Assembly: GCA_001897745.1 (NCBI GenBank)
Contig: MKUH01000021.1
Coordinates: forward strand, 1 to 64,000
Length of the DNA: 64,000 bases
Source of the DNA: Candidatus Accumulibacter sp. 66-26
GTDB lineage: Bacteria > Pseudomonadota > Gammaproteobacteria > Burkholderiales > Rhodocyclaceae
Direction: 5' to 3'
The notes below the pieces were generated by a model that saw only the letters and a program-made list of their open reading frames with translations, did no database searches and was not told the origin of the DNA. A program made the position numbers and the translations under genes. Shown one piece after another: positions 37,097 to 46,132 of the stretch (positions are counted from its first letter, which is position 1; each line of letters starts with the position of its first letter).

Positions 37097-37576
37097 TTAT
37101 TGCTTGAGGGTGTGCGAGGCCGCTTCGGCCGCCGCCTTGTTGGCCGCCGCGCGCTCGTGCGCGTCGCCGACCGCCTTGGCCGCTTCCGGCGGCATGTAGT
37201 TCTCGTCGTGCTTGGCGAGGACCTCGTTCGCCGTGAACAGGCCGTCCTCGCCGAGCTTGCCCTGCGCGACGACGCCTTTGCCCTCCTTGAAGAGGTCGGG
37301 CAGGATGCCCTTGTAGTTGACGACCATTTCCTTGTCGGTGTCGGTCACCACGAAGCGCATGGTGACGCCGTCGGCCTCGCGCGCGATCGAGCCTTCCTTG
37401 ACCATGCCGCCGATGCGGAAGTTCTTGCCCTTGGGCGCTTCGCCGGCGGCGACCTGGGTCGGCGAGAAGAAGAACACCAGATTGCTCTGGAAGGCGTTGA
37501 GGACGAGCGTGGCGGCGATGCCGAGAACGGCGAGGCCGCCGACGATCAGGGCGATGCGTTTGTGACGTGCTTTCAA
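37097..37576 (-). CDS. ccmE: CcmE, haem chaperone
   Basis: This 159-residue protein has an N-terminal anchor ([20 protein letters not shown]) and a beta-barrel periplasmic part. Its haem-binding histidine is in [13 protein letters not shown], the signature HxxxY motif. It carries haem from CcmC to CcmF. Its start overlaps the ccmD stop. Confidence 0.95.
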   Translation of the reverse strand: MKARHKRIALIVGGLAVLGIAATLVLNAFQSNLVFFFSPTQVAAGEAPKGKNFRIGGMVKEGSIAREADGVTMRFVVTDTDKEMVVNYKGILPDLFKEGKGVVAQGKLGEDGLFTANEVLAKHDENYMPPEAAKAVGDAHERAAANKAAAEAASHTLKQ

Positions 37577-37791
37577 TTCTTGCTCCTGCGTGTGCCTTGT
37601 TCGCGGCGTTCGGTGGTGTCGGCCTGTTCGGCGCGGAACTGGCGCTGCAGCCGGGCGACCAGACTTTTCCGACCCTGGGCGATGAGGATCGGTTCCAGGA
37701 TCATCAGCAAGGCCATCACGCCGACCGATCCCCAGACATAGACGCCATGGTTGCCCATGGCCAGAAACTCGGAAAAGCTGTTCCAGTACAT
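37573..37791 (-). CDS. ccmD: CcmD, small membrane subunit
   Basis: This 72-residue protein has one membrane helix ([20 protein letters not shown]) and a basic C terminus, as CcmD does. It is needed to release holo-CcmE from the CcmABC complex. The size is typical. It lies between ccmC (4-nt gap) and ccmE (4-nt overlap). Confidence 0.88.
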   Translation of the reverse strand: MYWNSFSEFLAMGNHGVYVWGSVGVMALLMILEPILIAQGRKSLVARLQRQFRAEQADTTERREQGTRRSKN

Positions 37792-37795
37792 ACGC

Positions 37796-38557
37796 TCACT
37801 CCTGGTTCGCGGATTTGCCGCCGAGCAGCGCGCGCACCCACTCGGTGTGCCGCTCGCGCTCGAGCATGATGCTGCGCGCGCGCATCAGCGCCACGGCGAT
37901 GCTGTACATCCAGCACGCCAGCGCGCACAGCAGCATGCCCCACAGCATCGTCTGCGCCATGCTCGGCGCCTTCGTCAGGCTGACCGAGGCGCCCTGGTGC
38001 AGGGTGTTCCACCACTTCACCGAGAAGTAGATGATCGGGATATTCACCACGCCGACCAGCGCCAGGATGGCGCCCGCCTTGTCGGCCCGGCGCGGATCGT
38101 CGATCGCCGACTGCAGCGCGATGAAGCCGATGTAGAGGAAGAGCAGGATCAGCTCGGACGTCAGGCGCGCGTCCCACACCCACCAGGCGCCCCACATCGG
38201 CTTGCCCCAGAGGGCGCCGGTCCATAGCGAGAGGAAGGCGAAGAGCGCGCCGGTCGGCGCCAGCGCCTGCGCCATCATGCCCGACAGGCGCGTATTGTAG
38301 GCCAGTCCGAGCGCCGCCCAGCCGGCCATCACGAGATAGATGAACATCGACATCCACGAGGCCGGCACGTGCAGGAAGATGATGCGGTAGCCCTCGCCCT
38401 GCTGCGCGTCGGTCGGCGCGACGAGAAAGCCGATGTACAGCCCGGCGACGCCGAACACGGCGGCCAGCGCCCAGAACCACGGAATCATCTTGCCGGCCAG
38501 CGGGTAGAAGCTCTGCGGGCTGGCGTACTTGAACCAGTTGATAAGGCGGTTGTTCAT
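37796..38557 (-). CDS. ccmC: CcmC, haem-loading membrane protein
   Basis: This 253-residue protein has six predicted membrane helices and the tryptophan-rich periplasmic motif GKPMWGAWWVWDARLT. It loads haem onto CcmE. The N terminus MNNRLINWFKYASPQSFY is typical. Normal length. Confidence 0.95.
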   Translation of the reverse strand: MNNRLINWFKYASPQSFYPLAGKMIPWFWALAAVFGVAGLYIGFLVAPTDAQQGEGYRIIFLHVPASWMSMFIYLVMAGWAALGLAYNTRLSGMMAQALAPTGALFAFLSLWTGALWGKPMWGAWWVWDARLTSELILLFLYIGFIALQSAIDDPRRADKAGAILALVGVVNIPIIYFSVKWWNTLHQGASVSLTKAPSMAQTMLWGMLLCALACWMYSIAVALMRARSIMLERERHTEWVRALLGGKSANQE

Positions 38558-38590
38558 CCTTGTCTATTCCTGCGTGTCCGGTCGTCCGGG

Positions 38591-39259
38591 TTATTCGAGT
38601 GCGATGCGTAAGGCCGCGGCGGTCGCCCACGGCGCGAAAAACAGGCCGCCGAGCGCCAGCGCGCCGAGCAGCGAGAGGTGGGCCTGCGCCCCCATGCCGG
38701 TGACCGTCGCGTCGACCGCGCCGGCGCCGAAGATCAGCACCGGGATGTAGAGCGGCAGCACGAGCAGCGAGAGCAGCACGCCGCCGCCGCGCACGCCGAG
38801 CGTCAGCGCCGCGCCGATGGCGCCGATGCCGGAGAGCGCCGGCGTGCCGATCAGCAGCGCGCCGGTGAGCACCCACAGGGCGTCGGCGTCCAGATCGAAC
38901 TGGATGCCGAGCACCGGCGCCAGCAGCGCCAGCGGCAACCCCGACACCAGCCAGTGCGCGAGCACCTTGCCGAGCACGACGAGGCCGAGCGGCTGCGGCG
39001 CCAGCGCCAATTGTTCGAGCGTGCCGTCGCGGTGGTCGTCGGCGAACAGGCGCGGCAGCGACAGCATGGTGGCGAGCAGCGCGGCGACCCACAGCACGCC
39101 GGGCGCCAGCTTGCGCAGCAGGTCGGGTTCCGGCCCGATGCCGAGCGGGAAGAGGCTGACGACGATGATGAAAAAGAACAGCGCCGAAACGATGTCGGCC
39201 TGCCGGCGCATGGCCAGCCTGAGGTCGCGGCCGACGACGGCCCGGATCAGTGCGAACAT
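38591..39259 (-). CDS. ccmB: CcmB, membrane subunit of the CcmAB transporter
   Basis: This 222-residue protein has about six hydrophobic helices and the family's FADDHRDGTLEQLALAPQPL stretch. With CcmA and CcmC it forms an ATP-driven complex that releases holo-CcmE; it is not thought to export haem itself. It follows ccmA by four bases. Confidence 0.93.
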   Translation of the reverse strand: MFALIRAVVGRDLRLAMRRQADIVSALFFFIIVVSLFPLGIGPEPDLLRKLAPGVLWVAALLATMLSLPRLFADDHRDGTLEQLALAPQPLGLVVLGKVLAHWLVSGLPLALLAPVLGIQFDLDADALWVLTGALLIGTPALSGIGAIGAALTLGVRGGGVLLSLLVLPLYIPVLIFGAGAVDATVTGMGAQAHLSLLGALALGGLFFAPWATAAALRIALE

Positions 39260-39263
39260 GCGG

Positions 39264-39878
39264 CTAGCCCAGCCTGAGTTCGCGCACGGCGCCGGCGCGG
39301 ACCTCGACCGTCTGGTGCGTGGTCAGCACGGCCAGTCCGCCGCGTTGCAGATGGGCGCCGATCAGGCCGGCGACGAGTTCGACGGCGGCCGTGTCGAGCG
39401 CCACGTAGGGCTCGTCGAGCACCCACAGGGCGCGCCGTTCGTGCACCAGGCGGGCCAGCGCGACGCGCCGCTTCTGGCCCTGCGAAAGATAGCGGCAGGC
39501 CAGATCCTCGCGCCCGCGCAGGCCGACCATTTCGAGCGCGTCGAGCGCCGCGTCCTCGTCGAGCGCATCCTCGGCGAGCCGGGCCGATGCCAGCAGGTTC
39601 TCGAGCGGCGTCAGTTCCTCCTTGATCGCATTGAGGTGCCCGAGGTAGCACAACTCGGCGCGGAAGTCGTCGCCGAGCTTGCCGATCGGGCGGTCGCGCC
39701 AGCGGATCTCGCCGCTCGCCGGCTGCGTCAGGCCGCACAGCATGCGCAGCATGCTCGTCTTGCCGGAGCCGTTTCTGCCTTGCAGATAGAGCATCTCGCC
39801 GCCCTCGAGCCGAAAGCCGACGCCTGCGAAGAGGCGGCGCTCGCCGCGTACGCATTCCAGATTCAAAGCTTCAAGCAT
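39264..39878 (-). CDS. ccmA: CcmA, ATPase subunit for cytochrome c biogenesis
   Basis: This 204-residue ABC ATPase has Walker A (GRNGSGKTSML), the signature LSQGQKRRV and Walker B (LWVLDEPYV). It powers the CcmABCD complex. It is the first gene of the operon, starting at 39878 across an FNR-like box from hupK. There is no clear purine-rich ribosome site ahead of the ATG. Confidence 0.95.
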   Translation of the reverse strand: MLEALNLECVRGERRLFAGVGFRLEGGEMLYLQGRNGSGKTSMLRMLCGLTQPASGEIRWRDRPIGKLGDDFRAELCYLGHLNAIKEELTPLENLLASARLAEDALDEDAALDALEMVGLRGREDLACRYLSQGQKRRVALARLVHERRALWVLDEPYVALDTAAVELVAGLIGAHLQRGGLAVLTTHQTVEVRAGAVRELRLG

Positions 39879-39912
39879 GCAGGGGGACAGTCCAGGAGGT
39901 CATCGAGCGCGT

Positions 39913-39982
39913 ATTGTGCAGGCGGGAGTTTAGCGTCGGATTGACGAGAATCAAAATCGATTCAAAGACTTTTCCGTATCGT
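39913..39982. promoter_or_regulatory. Divergent FNR-type promoter for ccm and hup/hyp operons
   Basis: TTGACGAGAATCAA (39941-39954) matches the FNR consensus at nine of ten defined bases. A -10-like TATCGT on the plus strand starts at 39977, and CACAAT on the minus strand starts at 39918. Both first bases are 29.5 bp from the box centre (39947.5). One box could therefore drive both operons, ccmA leftward and hupK rightward. GAATC-N6-GATTC (39948-39963) overlaps the right half and could be a second regulator site. Confidence 0.65.
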
Positions 39983-40009
39983 GCGAGGACTTTTCGGCGA
40001 GGAGTTGAC

Positions 40010-41008
40010 GTGGATCAGGGCGGCTTGCACTTGCGCTTGACGTGGGACGGCGCACGTGTCGTCGCCGCCCGCGTCGCGTCGACCCGCCGGCCGGCCGCGC
40101 GCGTGCTGCGCGGCTTGCCCGCGGCGCAGGCGGCGGCCCTGGCGCCGCGCCTGTTCAGCCTGTGCGCGCAAGCCCAGGGCGCGGCGGCGCAGCTCGCGCT
40201 GGCGGCGGCGCAGGGCGCGCGCCCGGACGCCGCGACGCTGGCCGGGCTGGCGCGCGGCGTGGCGCTGGAGGCCGTCGGCGAGCACCTGTGGCGCCTGCTG
40301 CTCGACTGGCCGCCTCTGCTTGGCTGCACGGCGCGGCGTGACGAATTCCTCGCCTGGCGGCGTCGCCTGCTGGCCGTCGACGGCGATGCGGCGGCGCGCG
40401 CGCTGGGCGCGGACCTGCTCGCCTGGCTGCGCACCGAGAGCGTTCCCGCGCCGGCGCAGGCAGGGGTTGCAGGCGTCGCCCTGCTGCCGCAACTCGACGC
40501 CGCGGCGTGGGCGGGCGTCGCGCTCGACGAAGACTTCGCGGCGGCGCCGGTATGGGCCGGGCAGGCCGCCGAAACCGGCGCGCTGGCGCGCCGGCACGCC
40601 GAGCCCGCGACGGCGGCGCTGCGCGCGGCCGGGCGGGGCGTCGCGGCGCGTCTCGCGGCGCGCCATGCCGATCTGCATTGCCTGGCCGCGGCACTGGCCA
40701 GCCGGCCGGTCGCGCCGCAACCGGCCGGCTGGCTCGACGCGGTGCCGCTCGCCGACGGCGGCGGACTGGCGCGCGTCGAAACGGCGCGCGGCGTTCTGCT
40801 GCATCTGACGCAGGTTAAAGACGGACGGGTGGGGGGCTATGTTATCGTCGCCCCGACCGAATGGAACTTTCACCCGCAGGGCGCCTTCGTGCGCGAAATC
40901 GCGGGCTGCCCGGCCGCGAGCCGCGCGCAGGCGGAAGCCGCCGGCCGCCGCCTGGCGCTCGCGCTTGATCCCTGCGTCGCTTACGAAATCGAGGTTGTCG
41001 ATGCATGA
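40010..41008 (+). CDS. hupK: HupK-like hydrogenase assembly protein (degenerate large-subunit homologue)
   Basis: This 332-residue protein starts at the GTG at 40010, with AGGAG five bases upstream. It is related to NiFe hydrogenase large subunits. Its VIVAPTEWNFHPQGAF segment is shared with HoxC, and it ends near DPCVAYEIEV, where the normal DPCxxCxxH is broken by a tyrosine. The N-terminal CxxC pair is missing, so it cannot hold a full NiFe site. HupK is thought to help build the cofactor or present it to the large subunit. It overlaps hypA by 8 nt. Confidence 0.75.
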   Translation: MDQGGLHLRLTWDGARVVAARVASTRRPAARVLRGLPAAQAAALAPRLFSLCAQAQGAAAQLALAAAQGARPDAATLAGLARGVALEAVGEHLWRLLLDWPPLLGCTARRDEFLAWRRRLLAVDGDAAARALGADLLAWLRTESVPAPAQAGVAGVALLPQLDAAAWAGVALDEDFAAAPVWAGQAAETGALARRHAEPATAALRAAGRGVAARLAARHADLHCLAAALASRPVAPQPAGWLDAVPLADGGGLARVETARGVLLHLTQVKDGRVGGYVIVAPTEWNFHPQGAFVREIAGCPAASRAQAEAAGRRLALALDPCVAYEIEVVDA

Positions 41009-41342
41009 AATGGCGCTCGCCGAAGGCGTGCTGCAGATCGTCGAGGACGCCGCCGGCGCGCAGGGTTTCGCGCGGGCGAAAATCGTCGTGCTCGAAATCG
41101 GCCAGCTGTCCGCCGTCGAACCCGAGGCCATGCGCTTCTGTTTCGACGCGGTGGCGCGCGGCACGCTGGCCGAGGGCGCGCAGCTCGAAGTGATCGCCGT
41201 CCCCGGCGAAGGTGTGTGTCTGAACTGCCATAAAACGGTGCCGCTCGCGGCACTGTACGACCCCTGCCCGGCCTGCGGCGGTTACCCGGTCCAAGCGACC
41301 GGCGGTACCGAGATGCGGGTCAAGGAGCTGGAAGTCGAATAG
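41001..41342 (+). CDS. hypA: HypA, nickel-delivery protein
   Basis: This 113-residue protein starts [10 protein letters not shown], where the N-terminal His2 is the nickel ligand. It has a zinc site with two cysteine pairs (CLNCH, CPACGG). It works with HypB to insert nickel into hydrogenase large subunits. The ATG lies inside the end of hupK. It belongs to the hypABFCDE series. Confidence 0.95.
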   Translation: MHEMALAEGVLQIVEDAAGAQGFARAKIVVLEIGQLSAVEPEAMRFCFDAVARGTLAEGAQLEVIAVPGEGVCLNCHKTVPLAALYDPCPACGGYPVQATGGTEMRVKELEVE

Positions 41343-41368
41343 CAAGCAACGGAGGAGGAGACGAGGAT

Positions 41369-42397
41369 ATGTGTACGACTTGCGGCTGCGCGGCCGGTGA
41401 AACGCGCATCGAGGGCGAAGCCGTGGACGCAGGGGACGGGCACTGGCATGTGCACGCCGACGGTACGGCGCATTCCCACGCCCCCGCCCACCCGCCGGCC
41501 GGCGGTCTGCGCTACGCGCCGCGCGGCGCCGCCCACGGACATGCGCACCGCCATGCCGACGGCAGCGTGCACACCCACGACGCGGCAGGCGCCGCCGCTG
41601 ATGCCGGCGCGCTGCACTACGGCCACGGCCCCGCCGGCGCACACGCGCCGGGCATGACGCAGGCGCGCATGGTGCAGATCGAGCGCGACATCCTGTCCAA
41701 GAACGACGGCTACGCCGACGCCAACCGCAAGCGCTTCGCCGAGCAGGGCATCTTCGCGCTCAACCTCGTCTCCAGCCCCGGCTCGGGCAAGACGACGCTG
41801 CTCTGCCGCAGTATCGAGGCGCTGCGCGAGCGGCTGCCGATCGCCGTCGTCGAAGGCGACCAGCAGACCAGCTACGACGCCGAGCGCATCCGCGCGACCG
41901 GCGTCCCGGCGCTGCAGATCAACACCGGCAAGGGCTGCCATCTCGACGCGCACATGGTCGGCCAGGCGCTGCGCAAGCTGGCGCCGGCCGACGACTCGCT
42001 GCTCTTCATCGAGAACGTCGGCAACCTCGTCTGCCCGGCCGCCTTCGACCTCGGCGAGGCGCACAAGGTCGCCATCCTCTCGGTCACCGAGGGCGAGGAT
42101 AAGCCGCTCAAGTACCCTGACATGTTCCGCGCGGCGACGCTGATGCTGATCAACAAGGTCGACCTGCTGCCCTACGTCGCCTTCGACGTCGAGCGCGCCG
42201 TCGCGCACGCCCGCCGCGTCAACCCCGCGCTGCAGGTCATCCGCGTCTCGGCGACGAGCGGCGAGGGTTTCGGCGAATGGACGGCGTGGCTGGAAAACGG
42301 CCTCGCCGCGCAGCGCGCACAAAAGCAGGAAACGGTCGCCGCGCTCCGGCGCCGCATCGCGGAGCTCGAAGCCCTGCTCGCCGGCGCCGCGCGCTGA
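41369..42397 (+). CDS. hypB: HypB, nickel-storing GTPase
   Basis: This 342-residue protein starts with the high-affinity nickel motif MCTTCGCA. A long histidine-rich stretch (about residues 26-95) follows, then the P-loop GTPase domain ([13 protein letters not shown], near 135-147). It hydrolyses GTP to drive nickel insertion with HypA. The histidine stretch also stores nickel. Confidence 0.96.
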   Translation: MCTTCGCAAGETRIEGEAVDAGDGHWHVHADGTAHSHAPAHPPAGGLRYAPRGAAHGHAHRHADGSVHTHDAAGAAADAGALHYGHGPAGAHAPGMTQARMVQIERDILSKNDGYADANRKRFAEQGIFALNLVSSPGSGKTTLLCRSIEALRERLPIAVVEGDQQTSYDAERIRATGVPALQINTGKGCHLDAHMVGQALRKLAPADDSLLFIENVGNLVCPAAFDLGEAHKVAILSVTEGEDKPLKYPDMFRAATLMLINKVDLLPYVAFDVERAVAHARRVNPALQVIRVSATSGEGFGEWTAWLENGLAAQRAQKQETVAALRRRIAELEALLAGAAR

Positions 42398-42404
42398 GGC
42401 CGGC

Positions 42405-44732
42405 ATGAGCATCGTCTGCCAACGCATCCGCGTGACCGGCGTCGTCCAGGGCGTCGGTTTCCGTCCCTTCGTCTGGCGTCTGGCCAACGAACTCGAACTC
42501 GCCGGCTGGGTGCGCAACGACGCGCGCGGCGTCGAAATCGAGGTGTGCGGCGCCGCCGCGCAGGTGCGCCGCCTCGTCGAACGCCTGCACAGCGAAGCGC
42601 CGCCGCTCGCCCGCGTCGACGCCGTGAGCGCGCACCGCAGCGCGCCCGAGTGCCTGCCCGGGCCGGCGGGCGCTCAGGCGGGCGAAGCCTTCGTCATCCT
42701 CGACAGCCGCAACGGCCGCGCCGCCACCGTCATCGGCCACGACACCGCCGTCTGCCGCGACTGCCTGCACGACATGTTCACGCCGGGCGGCCGGCGCTGG
42801 CGCTACGCCTTCAGCACCTGCACGCACTGCGGCCCGCGCTACACGATCGCGCGCAGCATCCCCTACGACCGCGCGCGCACCAGCCTCAAGCCCTTCGCCC
42901 TGTGCGGCAAATGCCAGAAGGAGTACGCGCAGCCCGCCGACCGCCGTTTCCACGCCGAAGCCAACTGCTGCCCGAAATGCGGTCCGCAGCTCGCCCTGCT
43001 CGACGCCGACGGACAGGCCGTGCGCGGCGATCCGGTGGGCGGCGCGCTGGCCCTGCTGCGCCAGGGTCGGATCGTCGCCATCAAGGGGCTTGGCGGCTTC
43101 CATCTGGCGTGCGACGCGCGCAACGCGGCGGCCGTCGCCGTCCTGCGCGAGCGCAAGCAGCGCGAGGAAAAACCCTTCGCCGTGCTCGTCGCCAATGCCG
43201 CGTCGGCGGCGCCGCTGGTGCAGATGGGCGTCGGCGAGCCGGGTCTCCTCGGCCTGCCCGAGCGGCCGGTCATCCTGCTCCGCAAGCGGGCCAATTGCGA
43301 CGCCGCGCTGCCCGGCGTCGCCCCCGGGCTGGCCTGGCTCGGCGTGATGCTGCCGGCGACGCCCCTGCAGTACCTGCTTTTCCACGAAGCCGCCGGGCGC
43401 CCCGACGGCACCGACTGGCTCGACGCGCCGCAGCCGCTGGCGCTCGTGATGACCAGCGCCAACCCCGGCGGCGAGCCGCTGGTGACCGGCAACGAGGAGG
43501 CGCTGCTGCGCCTCGCGGGGATCGCCGACGCCTTCCTGCTGCACGACCGCGAGATCGTCGCGCGCTGCGACGACAGCGTCGCGCGCGCCGCGCCGGGCGG
43601 CCTGCAGTTCATCCGCCGGGCGCGCGGCTACACGCCGCGCGCGATCAAGCTGCCGCGCTCGGGGCCATCGGTGCTGGCGGTCGGCGGCTGGTTCAAGAAC
43701 ACGGTGTGCGTGACGCGCGGCGACGAGGCCTTCGTCTCGCAGCACATCGGCGACCTCGACAACGCCGCGGCCTGCAACTTCCTCGAAGAGACGGTCGAGC
43801 ACCTGCTCCGCCTGCTCGCCGTCGAGCCGGAGATCGTCGCGCACGACCTGCACCCGGATTTCCACTCGACGCGCTTCGCCGCCGCTTTCGCGCAGCGCCA
43901 CGAACTGCCGCTGCTCGGCGTGCAGCACCACCATGCGCACGCGGGCGCGGTGCTCGCCGAACACGGCGCCGCGACGCCGGCCTACGCGCTGGCGCTCGAC
44001 GGCGTCGGGCTGGGCGGCGACGGCGGCGCCTGGGGCGGCGAACTGCTGCAGCTCGCCGGTGCGCGCTGCACGCGCCTCGGCCATCTGGCGCCGCTCGCGC
44101 TGCCCGGCGGCGACCGCGCGGCGCGCGAGCCGTGGCGCATGGCCGCCGCCGTCCTGCACCGCCTCGGGCGCGGCGACGAGATCGCCGAACGCTTCGCCGC
44201 GCAGGCCGCCGCGCCGACCGTCGCGCAGATGCTGGCGCAGGGCCTCAACTGCCCGGAGACGTCGAGCCTCGGCCGCGTTTTCGACGCCGCCGCGGGCCTG
44301 CTCGGCGTGCTCGGCGACAAGCCGGCGATGGCTTACGAAGGACAGGCGGCGATGCTGCTCGAAGGGCTCGCCGAGCGCCGCGGCGATCTGCTGCCGCTCG
44401 ACCGCGGCTGGAAAATCGTGGAGGGGCGCCTCGACCTGCTGCCGCTCTTCGCCGCGCTGGCCGACGAGAAGGACGCCGGGCGCGGCGCCGCTCTGTTCCA
44501 CGCGACGCTGGCCGCCGCGTTGGCCGACTGGGTGCGCGCCACGGTGCCGGCCGGCGCCACGCTGGCCGGCAGCGGCGGCTGTTTTCTCAACCAGATCCTC
44601 GCGCGCGGCCTGCGCGCGCGCCTCGGCGCGCATGGCTACCAGCTGCTCGAAGCGCGCCGCCTGCCGCCCAACGACGGCGGCCTCGCGCTCGGGCAGGCGT
44701 GGGTCGCGCTGCAGCACCTCGCGGAGTCCTGA
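42405..44732 (+). CDS. hypF: HypF, carbamoyltransferase for the cyanide ligands
   Basis: This 775-residue protein has, in order, an acylphosphatase domain (VTGVVQGVGFRPFVWRLANE), two C4 zinc fingers (CRDCLHDMF with CTHCGPRY, CGKCQKEY with CCPKCGP), a YrdC-like domain and a Kae1-like domain with the HHHAHAGAVLAEHG motif. It makes carbamoyl-AMP from carbamoyl phosphate and passes the group to HypE for the CN ligands. Full length. Confidence 0.96.
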   Translation: MSIVCQRIRVTGVVQGVGFRPFVWRLANELELAGWVRNDARGVEIEVCGAAAQVRRLVERLHSEAPPLARVDAVSAHRSAPECLPGPAGAQAGEAFVILDSRNGRAATVIGHDTAVCRDCLHDMFTPGGRRWRYAFSTCTHCGPRYTIARSIPYDRARTSLKPFALCGKCQKEYAQPADRRFHAEANCCPKCGPQLALLDADGQAVRGDPVGGALALLRQGRIVAIKGLGGFHLACDARNAAAVAVLRERKQREEKPFAVLVANAASAAPLVQMGVGEPGLLGLPERPVILLRKRANCDAALPGVAPGLAWLGVMLPATPLQYLLFHEAAGRPDGTDWLDAPQPLALVMTSANPGGEPLVTGNEEALLRLAGIADAFLLHDREIVARCDDSVARAAPGGLQFIRRARGYTPRAIKLPRSGPSVLAVGGWFKNTVCVTRGDEAFVSQHIGDLDNAAACNFLEETVEHLLRLLAVEPEIVAHDLHPDFHSTRFAAAFAQRHELPLLGVQHHHAHAGAVLAEHGAATPAYALALDGVGLGGDGGAWGGELLQLAGARCTRLGHLAPLALPGGDRAAREPWRMAAAVLHRLGRGDEIAERFAAQAAAPTVAQMLAQGLNCPETSSLGRVFDAAAGLLGVLGDKPAMAYEGQAAMLLEGLAERRGDLLPLDRGWKIVEGRLDLLPLFAALADEKDAGRGAALFHATLAAALADWVRATVPAGATLAGSGGCFLNQILARGLRARLGAHGYQLLEARRLPPNDGGLALGQAWVALQHLAES

Positions 44733-44733
44733 T

Positions 44734-44982
44734 ATGTGCCTCGCCATCCCCTGCCGCGTCGTCGAACTGCGCGGCGACGAACACGCGCTGATCGACGTCG
44801 CCGGCATGCGCAAGGAAATCTCGCTGGCGCTCGTCGACGGCGTCGGCGTCGGCGACTACGTCATCGTGCACGTCGGCTACGCGCTGACCCGCCTCGATCC
44901 CGAGGAGGCCGAGAAAACGCTGGCCCTGTTCGCCGAGCTGGGCGATGCCGCCCTGCGCGACGCGGCGGGCGGACTGCACTGA
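44734..44982 (+). CDS. hypC: HypC, maturation chaperone
   Basis: This 82-residue protein starts MCLAIPCRV, with the N-terminal Cys2 needed to hold the Fe(CN)2CO unit. It works with HypD and hands the iron centre to the large-subunit precursor. It begins 1 nt after hypF and ends 10 nt before hypD. Confidence 0.95.
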   Translation: MCLAIPCRVVELRGDEHALIDVAGMRKEISLALVDGVGVGDYVIVHVGYALTRLDPEEAEKTLALFAELGDAALRDAAGGLH

Positions 44983-44992
44983 CCATCGACGC

Positions 44993-46132
44993 ATGAAATA
45001 CATCGACGAATTCCGCGACGGCGAACTGGCCACCGGCCTCGCCGCCGCCATCCGCCAGGCCGCCGACCCGGCGCGCCGCTACCACTTCATGGAGTTCTGC
45101 GGCGGCCACACGCACGCCATTTCGCGCTACGGCGTTTCCGACCTGCTGCCGGACAACGTGCGCATGATCCACGGCCCCGGCTGCCCGGTCTGCGTACTGC
45201 CGATCGGCCGCGTGGACATGGCCATCCGCCTCGCGCTGGAAGCCGGCGTCACGCTGTGCACCTACGGCGACACGCTGCGCGTGCCGGCCTCGGACGGCCT
45301 CTCGCTGTTCAAGGCGAAGGCGCGCGGCGGCGATGTGCGCATGGTCTATTCGAGCGCCGACGCCGTCGCGCTGGCGCAGAAGCACCCGGAGAAGCAGGTC
45401 GTCTTCTTCGCCATCGGCTTCGAGACGACGACGCCGCCGACCGCCGTGGCGATCCGCCAGGCGCAGGCGCTCGGCCTGAAGAATTTCTCGGTGCTCTGCT
45501 GCCACGTACTGACGCCGTCGGCGATCAGCAACATCCTCGAGTCGCCGGAGGTGCGCCAGTTCGGCACCGTGCCGCTGGACGGCTTCATCGGTCCCGCGCA
45601 CGTCTCGACGATCATCGGCAGCCGGCCCTACGAATTCTTCGCCGAGGAATACCGCAAGCCGGTGGTGATCGCCGGCTTCGAACCGCTCGACGTGATGCAG
45701 GCCGTGCTGATGCTGGTCAAGCAGGTCAACGCCGGGCGCGCCGTCGTCGAGAACGAGTTTTCGCGGGCGGTGACGCGCGACGGCAATCTCAAGGCGCAGA
45801 ACCTTGTTGCCGAAGTCTTCGAGCTGCGCCGCCAGTTCGAGTGGCGCGGCCTCGGCCTCGTGCCGTACTCGGGCCTGCGCATCCGCAAGGAATTTGCCGC
45901 CTTCGACGCCGAGCGCCGCTTCGCCGTCGACTACCGCAGCGTGCCCGACAACAAGGCCTGCGAATGCGGCGCCATCCTGCGCGGCGTGAAGAAGCCGCAG
46001 GACTGCAAGATCTTCGGCACGGTGTGCACGCCGGAAAATCCGGTCGGCTCGTGCATGGTCAGCTCGGAGGGCGCCTGCGCGGCGCATTACACCTACGGAC
46101 GTTACAAGGACAGCACGGGAGTTCCGGCATGA
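44993..46132 (+). CDS. hypD: HypD, iron-centre assembly scaffold
   Basis: This 379-residue protein has the conserved CGGHTHAISRYG and GPGCPVCVLP motifs and a C-terminal cysteine set that binds a [4Fe-4S] cluster (CECGAIL, CKIFG, CTPEN). It holds iron while HypE adds cyanide. The stop overlaps the hypE start by 4 nt. Confidence 0.96.
   Translation: MKYIDEFRDGELATGLAAAIRQAADPARRYHFMEFCGGHTHAISRYGVSDLLPDNVRMIHGPGCPVCVLPIGRVDMAIRLALEAGVTLCTYGDTLRVPASDGLSLFKAKARGGDVRMVYSSADAVALAQKHPEKQVVFFAIGFETTTPPTAVAIRQAQALGLKNFSVLCCHVLTPSAISNILESPEVRQFGTVPLDGFIGPAHVSTIIGSRPYEFFAEEYRKPVVIAGFEPLDVMQAVLMLVKQVNAGRAVVENEFSRAVTRDGNLKAQNLVAEVFELRRQFEWRGLGLVPYSGLRIRKEFAAFDAERRFAVDYRSVPDNKACECGAILRGVKKPQDCKIFGTVCTPENPVGSCMVSSEGACAAHYTYGRYKDSTGVPA

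Noticed and set aside
42237..44813. Long antisense frame over hypF
   Set aside because: It is a composition-driven shadow; hypF has acylphosphatase and zinc-finger motifs in order.
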